Shown here: positions 54,855 through 64,000 of the stretch, one piece after another | Layout: every line of letters begins with the position of its first letter | Numbering within the stretch: the first letter of the stretch is position 1 | Source of the DNA: Dichetophora obliterata | Lineage: Eukaryota > Arthropoda > Insecta > Diptera > Sciomyzidae | Assembly: GCA_963920525.1 (NCBI GenBank) | Contig: OY986436.1 | Coordinates: 89,658,470 to 89,722,469 of the forward strand | DNA: 64,000 nucleotides | Reading direction: 5' to 3' | Made by a program: the position numbers and the translations under genes | The notes under the pieces: model-generated | Databases searched by the model: none | What the model was told of the DNA's origin: nothing | What the model saw: the letters and a program-made list of their open reading frames with translations, nothing else

Positions 54855-55274
54855 ATGAAGGAAATTTTCTACGAGTGCCTTGAAAATGCTTACGAGCGCT
54901 GCCCCCGTCACGACGTAAAAATCTTGCTTGGTGACTTCAACGCTATAGTGGGCAAGGAAAACATTTTTGGTCCAACAGTCGGAAAGTTCAGCCTCCACGA
55001 CAACACCTCCGATAACGGAATGAGGCTGACTGACTTCGCCGCAGCACGAAACATGGTCGTAAGTAGCACTAGATTCAAGCGTCTCAATATTCATAAAGCC
55101 ACCTGGATGTCCCCTGATCAAAAAACCAAGAATCAAATTGATCACGTTTTGATCGACGGAAGGCACTCTTCCAGTGTATTGGATGTACGCACGATCCGTG
55201 GTGCAAACATTGACTCGGATCACTATCTTGTTGCAGCCAAGATCCGTACACGTCTGTGCGCAGCTAAGAATTAA
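54855..55274 (+). pseudogene. RTE endonuclease domain, C-terminal part
   Basis: Has ILLGDFNAIVGKENIFG (GDFN catalytic motif), NGMRLTDFAAARNMVVSST, KATWMSPDQKTKNQIDHVL (ion-coordinating region) and IDSDHYLVAAKI (SDH catalytic His). About 140 residues of the usual ~220 remain; the N-terminal Glu-containing part is missing. A stop at 55272-55274 separates it from the linker. Confidence 0.85.
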
Positions 55275-55319
55275 CACAACCCTACACAGAGAAAGCTAGA
55301 CGTCGACAAGCTGCAATCG

Positions 55320-57200
55320 AAACAGACAGCCGATGCTTTCGCCACTCGACTCTCACTCCTGCTTCAAAGCACTCCTCCAATCGATGATATATGCGCGCAG
55401 TGGACACACATTTCCAACTCCATGCGTGCGGCTGCTGAAGAGGGATTGGCTACCACCGCCCTCGCCGAAACCAGTGGTACGACCAGTGGTGTCGCGACGC
55501 AGAGAAAGACACCGCCTACTAAGCCACCCTGCAGTCGGTTGTAACGCGCGCTGCTAAGGAGCGATACAAAGAAAAGAGGAGGGAAGAGAGACGTATTTTC
55601 AGGCGGAAAAAAGAGAGGCAGAAAAGCGCGAGCAGGAAAAGATTGAGATGTATGGTGACAGGAATGATTCCCGAAAATTTTACCAAAAAATAAGACGCCT
55701 TGCCGATGGTTTTAAAACCGGGACCTCTTCCTGCAAGGATGAAAACGGAAATCTAGTGACAGATGTCCAGAGTACACTGACGTTATGGAGGGAACACTTC
55801 TCTAAGCTTTTAAATGGCGACGCTGACAACAATCCCGCCAATAGAGATGATATTCCGGAAACCCCAATTTTGGATGACAGCGTTGAGGTTCCGCTGCCCG
55901 ACTATGATGAAGTTCTGACAGCTATAGCTCGGCTTAAAAATAACAAAGCCGCAGGAGCTGATGGCTTACCTGCTGAGCTGTTTAAGAACGGAGGCGAAGC
56001 TCTACTTAAATGCATTCACGAGCTTCTATGCAGAATATGGTCGGAAGAATGCATTCCGAACGATTGGAATCTCAGTGTGCTCTGCCAAATCCACAAGAAA
56101 GGCGATCCCACTATCTGTGTCAATTACCGTGGGATAAGTCTTCTTAATATCGCATATAAGGTCCTGTCGAGCGTTTTATGTGAAAGATTAAAGCCCATTG
56201 TTAACGAACTGATCGGACCTTAGCAGTGTGGCTTCAGACCTGGAAAGTCCACCATCGACCAGATTTTCACGCTACGACAAATCTTGGAGAAGACTCAAAA
56301 AAACAAGTCGACACCCACCATCTTTTTTTCGACTACAAAGCCGCCTTCGACAGCCCAATAAGGAAGCACCTGTACTCCACCATGTCTGAATTTGGTATTC
56401 CTGCAAACTAATACGACTTTGCAGGATGACACTGAGCAACACCAGCAGCGCAGTTAAAATCGGGAAGGACCTCTCCCCACCATTTGTTACTAAACGAGGT
56501 TTCAGACAAGGTGATTCCTTATCGTGCGACTTTTTCAACCTAATGATTTAAAAGATCATCCGAGCTGCTGATCTGAGACGTAGTGGCACAATATTCTACA
56601 AAAGTGTTATGCTGCTTGCGTACGCTGATGACATTGATATCATTGGCCATAATACGCGTGAAGTCAGTGCAGCATTTTCCAGATTAGAAAGAGAGTCAAG
56701 TCGAATGGGTCTGACAGTGAATGCAGATAAGACGAAATACTTAGTGTCAACAAACAAACAGTCCCAGTGTCTTGGAACCCACGTTACCGTTGACAATACC
56801 TCCTTCGAGGTTGTGAAGAACTTCGTTTATCTGGGATCCAGCATTAATTCAACCAACGACATCAGCATTGAGATCAAACGAAGAATAACTCTTGCCAACA
56901 GGTGTTACTTTGGGCTCAGTAGACAATTGAGAAGCAGAGCCCTCTCTCGACGAACGAAAATCACGCTCTATAAATCGCTCATCATGCCCGTCCTACTTTA
57001 CGCATCACAAACCTGGACGCTGAGCAGTTCAGATGAAAAGATTTAGGAGCATTCGAGAGAAAGATTCTTCGTAAGATCTACGGACCAATCTGCATCAATG
57101 GTGAGTACCGAATACGGTGGAATGATGAACTGTATGAGCTGTACGCTGACATCGAATAGTCAAGCGCATTAAAATCGAGCGGCTTCGCTGGCTTGGTCAT
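55320..57200 (+). pseudogene. RTE reverse transcriptase with stops
   Basis: Linker from about 55320 (frame breaks near 55555), then RT from 55648: FKTGTSSCKDENGNLVTD, AAGADGLPAELFKNG and CVNYRGISLLNIAYKVLS, with a stop at 56221 (TAG), one in-frame indel near 56300, DYKAAFDS, a stop at 56410 and another at 56550. LLAYADDIDIIG at about 56610 is intact. A last stop is at 57045. The related copy at 22710 lacks these defects, so this copy has decayed longer. Confidence 0.85.
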
Positions 57201-57540
57201 TGTTTAGGTGAACATTTTACATTATATTTACATTTAAGCTAAGCTTTCATTTAATTTATACTTACGATAAAGTTATATTGAAACCTAGATGGCGCTTCAC
57301 GTTCATCTATACAAACTACAATTTATCTATTTCCTGTCGCTTTAATATGTCAAAATTGCTTATAATTAATAATTGTTAACTTCCTTTCTTGTATCAAGAT
57401 TGGTACTCGTTCACTTTTCGAGCAACCACATCCTGAGTAAGTTCATCCACAAATCTTTGTAAATAAATCCATTGTTTCAGAAAACTAAAACTTATACCCA
57501 CTTCTTTCATTTTGTTAAACTCAAATTAACTTGATTTGAG
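57201..57540 (+). repeat. Putative 5' LTR of the BEL/Pao element
   Basis: 5' boundary TGTTTAGG placed by comparison with the intact RTE sequence; 3' boundary is a guess based on AATAAA (about 57462) and the absence of a recognisable primer-binding site. No partner LTR is available in the window for comparison. Confidence 0.4.
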
Positions 57541-58848
57541 TAATTTTCTTTTTCACCATTTCACTGGCATCCAATCCTCATTCATTTCTTCATGGTCCTA
57601 TTCGATCCGGATTTTAGGAAGCAATAGATTTATACCTGGGTCTAAGCTGAAACATTCATCCAAAAAGACATCGATCATTTCATCCAAAAAGACATCGATC
57701 ATCTTATCCATAGGAGGATTTACTCACCTCACACGCATTTCACCATCATCATCGTTCTCATCAGAATCAGGTGTGTTTGCATTATTTCTTAAGTTCATAT
57801 TTTAGTGCAAGTGCATTGCGTTAACTAGAAGAAACGCTTCTACTATCTCTAAGAAAGTACGGTCGATACATTTCCGCGATAAAATCAAATACTTAAAAGT
57901 GCCTAATTTCATTTAAAAAAAACTCATAATTTAAAAGTAAAAGTGTGTTAAAATAACTTAAAATAACTTAAATAAGTTTAAAAAGAAGAAAAACATTTTT
58001 ACCGAAGCGCAAACAACGGGAGTTATTTTTTTTGTTGTTTTATTAAAATATACAATAAATATTTGTACATACATACATACATGTGGGATAGGAATTAACG
58101 AACAGACTAGGACAGAGACAGGACACTAACCAATTTACTTACTTTACTTAAACTTAAAGATACTGTACAGGAAAATATATTTAGCTCGGACGGAAAAATC
58201 AAAAAAGTGGAAGTAAGAAAAATTAAACTTCAGTTAGGAAAAATAATAATAAAATACGGACGGAATTTGATAATGTTAAAAAATATAAAATTATAATTAT
58301 TAGAATTTGATAATGTTAAGAATATAAAATTATAATTATTATAATGGATCGTTATTATGTTATGATATAAATAAACTAAAAAATAAAAAAGAAAAAAAAA
58401 TTAAAGAAAAAAAGAAAACGAGCCACATACATACATATTAATATTACAACAAGAGCGATCGTGTTAGTAAGTGCGGTATGTAAATATCATAGATCTTGTT
58501 TTAAAATCGTTATAAATTCCTAACTCTGAAATTTTATTCATGAAAAGTTTATTTCATCCAAGAGAAAAAATCATTAAAACTGTTCAAAAGCATCACAAAA
58601 TAAATTATTTGATAAAATTGTGTGCATCCATTTTGGGTTTGAGAACGATCGCAATTCAGCACTCTCATCTCAACACGATCGGCTACACGCCATTGAAATA
58701 GCTTATATTGTGCTTAGCCGATACCAGAACCTATCTGTATAAGTTAACAGAAAAGTATAATTTTCAGTGCTTTTCTAACAGTTCTTCTTAAACTGTTGCT
58801 TGATGTTCTAAGCTGAAGGTGAATCTCTGTTAGTTAACAATGGATTTA
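57541..58848. other. BEL/Pao leader, no gene
   Basis: Contains a direct duplication CATCCAAAAAGACATCGATC at about 57658-57703, an ACATAC microsatellite at 58069-58083 and AT-rich DNA. Apparent ORFs (such as 57536-57805) are repeats, not recognised proteins. Confidence 0.45.
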
Positions 58849-59382
58849 CAGCCCTATTCTGGTTGTTAGCTTAACAAAAAATAGTTAAGGAGCTCTTGTT
58901 AAGCTGATTGTTATGTTATGTAAATGTTGGTATTCTTAAAAATCACTAACAACATAAAAGCTTCAAAAGCTTTTAAAGTTCACCATGCATGGTGAAAATC
59001 GATATGCCTATTGAAAGAAGAGATGCGCTATATAAACAGATGCTTCGAGTGCAGCTTGTGACTTGGCAAGCGCTTCAACAATTTGTCACGGCTACTGAAA
59101 GATTTCATTATCAACACTTAAAATAAGTAAAAAATTCTTCAATTTTATAGTTTAATGTATTTAAACCCAATATTATATTATAATTTGTATTTTTTTATTA
59201 TTTTCACAATTTTCTATCTAAGCACATACATTTCATTCGTTGTTAAGACTCTTTCTGTTACTAACAAAATTGTAAGGAAAAGAGCTTTTAAATTTGCAGC
59301 AGAATACGAAACCTTAACAAATTTTTAATATTAACTATTTTGTTAATGTGGTGAGCTTAGTTAAGCTGCCAGAATAGGGCTG
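58849..59382. mobile_element. TTA-flanked MITE, CAGCCCTATTCTGG family
   Basis: Ends CAGCCCTATTCTGG are perfect inverted repeats, with TTAGCTTAAC / AGCTTAAC inside. TTA flanks both sides (58846-58848, 59383-59385), a PIF/Harbinger-type duplication. 534 bp, non-coding. Inserted in the BEL/Pao leader. Confidence 0.8.
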
Positions 59383-59774
59383 TTAGTTATTAGTGGTTAG
59401 TTTCCTTACATTTCGTTTACATGCTATTCAAGCAGAGACACAAAGATAATTTTATAGGGAGCATTAGAACAGCTGTTTTTTATTACAACTAAGTGCAGTG
59501 TATTGAACTTTACAACTGTGGCCACCGTGATATCAAATCTTAGTCACAATTTTAATTCATGAAGGATTTAGTTTTTATTGATTAAAAATTTAATATAAAT
59601 TCAAAATTAAATATTCTTCTTCCTCAAAACGTTTATACACACATACGTAATATGCACATAATAACCACAATATAAAAATTCAACACATACCAAATATAAA
59701 TGCATCCATACACACCCAAAATAATTATTTATGCCATTTACAAGTTAAGAATTAAAATCTAACATAGTGATACA

Positions 59775-60960
59775 AATAAACATCGATTTCATAGCTGAAT
59801 TATTTCATAATTTTTTAATATTGTTCGATAGTCAAAATACACATTCATTCTCGTTATTCAAACTGGTTATCGATTTTTTAAAGTGAACATAAGCTGCTAA
59901 AATCAAAATACTTTAATTTATCGACTTTTTTTAATAAATTTGCTGAAGTTTGTTGTTGCCGAAAATATTCCAACTTATCGATTTTTTTTATAGTGAATGT
60001 TAATTTCTAAAATCCAAATATTTTTGGTTATCGATTTTTCCAAAGTGCACCAGCTGCAACAATAAAGTAATTTTGTTTTTTTCGATTTTAATAGTGAACA
60101 CTAGTGGTGGAAAACAAAATATTTAAGGTAATCGATCTTTTCATAGTGCAGTTTTGTTGAAAAAAAAAATTTCCGTTTGTCGATTACTTCATGTTTAAAA
60201 TTTCTCGCTACTATCAAATGTTTTCATATATCAATTTTTCTAATGGTTATTTGCTGTTCCCAAGGTGCCAATAAATTAATTAAGTATCAGTGATTATTTG
60301 CACTTAAATCAACATTTTTAGGATTATACTCATTTAAAAGCAAATATTTAGTGTCAAAATATAAGCACTTTCATTCATCCATTTTTTTACAATAAATATT
60401 CAAATCCAAATCGACATTATTTCATCATCGATTTTGTCATAATTAAGATTGCTGCTGAAATTTAAATATTTTCCTTTTTCGTTCTGAACATCGGTTATAA
60501 GAATAAAATAATTTTCTCTTATCTATTTTTTCACTGTGAATATAAATAGTGATATCGAAATCTTTTTCATTTATTGATTTTTATAACAATTTCCTCGATT
60601 ATTGAAATTAAAATAATTTCTTTTATCGATTTTTCAATTTGAATGTTTCGATTTAAATTTCAAATCTAACCTGATTTTTCGAATACGATTTTCGTTATTG
60701 AAATCGAAATTTATTTTTTCATCATTTTTCCAAAAAGTTAATAATATTACTGGAAGCTAAACATTTTAAATTATCAATCCAAATCCTACAGTGAATTTAT
60801 ATTTCAAAAACTTGGTTATCGATATCCGAATTTGGTCTTTAAATTGAGATACCTATGAAATCTTGTCATCGAATCCGATTTTTCTAAATTATTTGTTACC
60901 TCCAATCTTTTCATCGATAAATTCAATTTCAATTTTTACATTAAATCGAGTTATTTCTTC
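59775..60960 (+). repeat. Degenerate array of ~20 copies of a ~50-bp ATCGATTTTT unit
   Basis: TTATCGATTTTT-like cores recur about every 48-56 bp (clear copies near 59871, 59918, 59976, 60030, 60081, 60131, 60180, 60425, 60521, 60570, 60622, 60673, 60772, 60815), each followed by a variable TAGTGAA..TGCTGAAATC..AAATATTTT spacer. Unit sequence varies by 20-40%. It lies between the MITE and the gag start. Confidence 0.7.
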
Positions 60961-61128
60961 TTTTAATTCGATCTTGTTTATATCAATTGTCCGATTATTT
61001 CTCATTCTGGTTTTTTCTATCATCGATCATATCGAGTACAAATTCCTAAAGTGTTTCTTAGCTGATTTCTTGCTGAATTCTTGCTGATTTTTTCTTCAAC
61101 CAAAAAAGCCGAAGAAATTTTTTACACT

Positions 61129-62510
61129 ATGAGTGCGTTGGAATCTTTTATCCGTCTCTCGGATAATTTAATTGAATTTGAGGCAGATTTTAGCGATGCA
61201 AATATTTCTGAATATTCAGCAGCTGCAATAGAAGTCCATAAAGATGAGATGAAGTCTATCTGGGCTAATGTTAAGTCGGCGTATGAAGCATGCTCAAAGG
61301 AGCTAGCTGCACCTAAGGACAAGAAAACTGAATGCGAGTACGATATCGAAACAATAAAGAATCGATATCATAGCGGTTATCAAAACTATGTTCGGTGCAT
61401 TTCACGGCTCACTGAAAATATTCAACAAAGATCTACTAAGTCGTCTTCCTCTTCAAGGTCACCAGATATTCCATCCAGTTCCAATTTCCACTTACCTCCA
61501 TGGGATACCGATGTATTCAGTGGAGATTATTTAACGTGGCCTTCTTTCCGTGACTTATTCACAGCCATCTACGTAAATAATACTCGGCTTAGTCCTGTTG
61601 AGACGCTTTTCCACTTAAACAGTAAAACTCGAGGAGAAGCTCGAGATATTGTAAAAAGAACTCCGTTAACCAATGAAGGTTTTTGGTCAGCATGGCATAA
61701 TTTATGTGAACGTTTTGAAAATAAACGTATACTCGTTAATAGCCAACTTAAAATTCTATTTAATCTTCCATCCATATCCACTGAATCTAGTCATGCGTTA
61801 AAAAGTATCCAAAGAGTAATCAACAATTGTATTACAACCCTTCAACTTTACGATATAAAGATTGATGATTGGGATTGTATCTTTATTTTCCTATGCTCCA
61901 CGCGTCTGCCCGAAACTACTTTAGCTCTTTGAGAGCAATCCATTCAAAATAAAACAGACATTCCAAAGTGGGAAACTTTAGATAACTTCCTGACCAGTCG
62001 TTACCAAACGCTGGAAACCGTTTCAGATATTCGAAATTCAAATCCTTCAAAGAACTCATCTAAGAAAAATCCTACAATTTCAACAAATTCAAATCCTCCA
62101 AGAAGGGTGAACACATATCACTCCAAGATCTCTGGTTCACTTTGTAAGCTCTGTCCAGAAGAGCAACATCCAATTCGCCAATGTGCTCGTTTTCAAGAAT
62201 TCAATATTGAAGAAAGAACAAATTTTATAAAAAAACACCAACTTTGTATAAATTGCTTTGCTCGTGGCCATAGTGTCAGAGATTGCAAAAGTTCATATAA
62301 TTGTTATACCTGTAACAAGCGACATCATACGCTTTTACATCGGAGTAATCCAAGTCCAAGTAACAATGTACCACTTTCTGAAAATCTTAATACTACGAAA
62401 AATAATTCCAGTATAACTTCAGGCATGCAGCAGCCCAACTTTCATTCAATACAGTCCACTAACTCCTTTATGCCTATTGACAATATTCAAACATGTTTCT
62501 CAACTAATTC
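61129..62510 (+). pseudogene. BEL/Pao gag with one nonsense codon
   Basis: The ATG at 61129 opens MSALESFIRLSDNLIEFEAD. The DUF1759 core is clear: LPPWDTDVFSGDYLTWPSF and LFHLNSKTRGEARDIV. A TGA at 61930-61932 (where related proteins have Trp) interrupts; reading continues in frame. Knuckles follow at 62150-62340: LCKLCPEEQHPIRQC, CINCFARGHSVRDC and CYTCNKRHHTLLH. Otherwise the frame is intact, so the element is relatively young. Confidence 0.85.
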
Positions 62511-63195
62511 CAAAGGCATTCTTTTAGGTACCGCGATGGTTCATATATGCCATCTAGGTACAACTTTTACTGCTCGAGCCCTCATTGATACTGGTTCAGA
62601 AGGAACTTTTATTTCTGAACGATTGTTTAAGCTACTAAAACTTCCATCTACTTCAATACAAGCGCACATTTCCGGTCTTAATAACACTACTTCCGCCAAA
62701 GTTGATGAGATATGTTCATTTATCTTAAGCTCTCCAATTAATACTCAAATTCACATTGAAGCTAGTGCTTTGGTTCTACCACAACTCACAGGAAGTCTCC
62801 CAACATCTCCTATTGATCCTTCAGTTTTCAGTAATCTCCCTAGCATTCAGCTCGCAGACTTACAGTTCTTTAAGAGCACTCAGGTTGATCTGCTGATTGG
62901 CGGCGATCTGCTTCCACTTATTCTGTTAAATGGAATAAAACATAATATATGTGGTACCTTGTTGGGCCAAGAGACCATATTTGGTTGGATACTAACTGGG
63001 CCTGTATCTAAAACGTCCATTTCTTCATTTTCCACATGTGTATCATACCACAATGAAGTGTCACTAGATAAGGCACTTTCTCGATTTTGGGAGGTGGAGG
63101 ATCTTCCGAAGAAACAATTCCTAAATCAAGCTGATCGTTTTTGTGAAGAATTGTATGTTCGAACAACAAAAGGTAACAGCGATGGTCGTTACCCA
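62511..63195 (+). pseudogene. BEL/Pao aspartic protease and start of pol
   Basis: TARALIDTGSEGTFISERLF holds the catalytic DTG of the retropepsin (DUF1758-like). VDLLIGGDLLPLIL and the flap-like ETIFGWILTGPVS follow. Then LSRFWEVEDLPKKQFLN begins pol. Homology ends at NSDGRY (about 63190); what follows (PSNIVGATRCE, stop 63226-63228) is not pol. No RT or integrase remains in the window. Confidence 0.85.
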
Positions 63196-64000
63196 AGTAA
63201 CATTGTTGGAGCAACTAGGTGCGAGTGAGTCCTAAAAGTGTTCTATAGGTGTATAATATGCGGTTAAAGCTTTACCGCAGCTTTGTTTGCTGCTAGTTGC
63301 TTTTAATTTTAAAGAAAATGCTCTAAATATGATTTTTTTACCATTTTGAGCTTTAATACTTTATATAGCTCTGTAAAGGATTTTATCAAATCTGCAAAAG
63401 AGCAGAACTCTAAAATTTACTACTTGCTCTGTAAAGGATCTTTTAAAGTAATAAAAATTACTATACAGCAGTTTTAAAACTCGTAGATTGAGTATAATAT
63501 TTGCTTTAATGTGTATTTTTGTATTGCATTTTTAAAGCGAATAGATATAAAATACTGTAAATTAATGCAATAAATTTTTTGGGAATAACAAGTGACTAAA
63601 AAATCTGATAAAGAGCTTCTTTGAAAAAAATGGCGATCTTATAAAAAATAGAAAATCTTCGGAGTTGAAGCAAGCTAAATATTAGTGTTTACAATAATAT
63701 TTAAAACGAAATTGATGATTTCTATGATACATATATTTAAGAATAAAGTACTTAAATCATTTTGAGTTGATCTTAAAGAATGTTAAAAATTTTCCAACTA
63801 TTTTTAAATAATTAACACTTCTTAATTTTAATTATCTGTTAAGCCCGTTGTAGTTTTTCGAAGTACTACATTCACGTTTCCGATAAATTCAAAAGCGCAC
63901 CGAAATTCGCAGCATATAACGAATACACGAACATGAGTCTGATATAATAATCACTTTATTATTTCTTTAATTTATTTGTCATTCTTATCATCACAAACAC
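63196..64000. other. Unassigned DNA at the window end
   Basis: It starts where the BEL/Pao pol breaks off, so it may be another insertion. GCTCTGTAAAGGAT occurs twice (about 63369 and 63425). No gene, TIR or LTR recognised; the true extent continues past the window. Confidence 0.4.

Larger units (their letters stand above)
54832..57200 (+). mobile_element. RTE-type LINE copy 2, truncated at both ends
   Basis: Endonuclease, linker and RT on the plus strand. The RT part is close to identical to the antisense copy at 22688-24354. The 3' end breaks off inside the conserved C-terminal LRWLGH motif at 57200, where the other copy continues normally. There the sequence changes to TGTTTAGGTG, consistent with an LTR element insertion. 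The 5' end begins within the endonuclease. Confidence 0.85.
57201..63195 (+). mobile_element. BEL/Pao LTR retrotransposon, 5' part
   Basis: It begins TGTTTAGG at 57201 exactly where the RTE copy is interrupted, as expected for an LTR start. AATAAA at about 57462 may be the R-region signal. A long leader contains a MITE (58849-59382) and a degenerate repeat array. Gag starts at 61129 and protease follows. The pol frame is lost at about 63192 within FWEVEDLP..DGRY, before the RT. The 3' LTR is not in this window, so the LTR assignment rests on context. Confidence 0.65.

Noticed and set aside
59775..60960. Regularly spaced repeats resembling a CRISPR-like array
   Set aside because: Units are degenerate, spacers are not constant-length unique sequences, and the DNA is clearly from an animal genome inside a retrotransposon leader.
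57201..63195. Endogenous retrovirus with env
   Set aside because: Gag and protease are BEL/Pao type, and no envelope-like ORF is visible in the window.

Overview
This window is eukaryotic, AT-rich DNA built almost entirely from transposable elements and their wreckage. The mix of families (CR1/Jockey- and RTE-type LINEs, BEL/Pao LTR retrotransposons, a Penelope-like element with a GIY-YIG domain, Tc1, PIF/Harbinger, several hAT-like and MITE families, and a tRNA-headed SINE) together with short introns points to an insect, most likely a dipteran. A tephritid-like fly is my guess, not something the sequence proves. There is no bacterial-style gene organisation, no CRISPR array and no clear tRNA or rRNA gene. 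Only one stretch looks like host protein-coding sequence: a terminal exon at 19317-19570 (+) that resembles the seventh membrane helix and C-tail of a rhodopsin-class GPCR. The rest of the window would then be intronic or intergenic DNA around that gene.

Layout. 1-9.2 kb: MITEs, a tRNA-derived SINE split by a TAA-flanked MITE, and a 5.6-kb hAT-like element (8-bp target duplication) that has swallowed an antisense LINE. 9.3-13.2 kb: a transposase remnant and two head-to-tail copies of a MITE rich in GAACGAACG. 13.2-15.7 kb: decayed antisense BEL/Pao gag-protease. 17.3-18.5 kb: a LINE scrap. 19.3 kb: the GPCR-like exon. 21.4-24.7 kb: a three-level nest (MITE > MITE > antisense RTE LINE with a clean 13-bp target duplication). 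26.2-28.5 kb: a four-level nest (TIR element > RGG-like coding remnant > hAT-like element > MITE). 30.4-32 kb: a cluster of MITEs with resolvable target duplications. 33-37.2 kb: an antisense Penelope-like element split by a PIF/Harbinger element carrying both a DDE transposase and a MADF-type protein. 39.8-43.1 kb: a sense LINE split by a Tc1 element. 43.5-44.7 kb: an LTR-like segment with three tandem 134-bp leader repeats. 45.4-49.5 kb: a large TIR element, then a 2.3-kb foldback with two ~640-bp near-identical inverted arms. 50.1-54.7 kb: an antisense Jockey-clade LINE. 54.8-57.2 kb: a second RTE copy, sense strand, interrupted by what looks like the 5' end of a BEL/Pao element that runs to ~63.2 kb and carries an unusual array of about 20 degenerate ATCGATTTTT repeats before gag.

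Nearly every element ORF is broken by stops or frameshifts; the longest intact reading frame is the RT of the 22.7-24.35 kb RTE copy (517 codons), which is 5'-truncated. At least five MITE placements show TAA/TTA target duplications like those of PIF/Harbinger, and the only Harbinger-type transposase seen here is at 33.7-34.8 kb. The insertion order can be read from interrupted sequences and duplications, which makes the window a good record of successive transposition waves. All homology calls are from recognition of motifs; no search was run.
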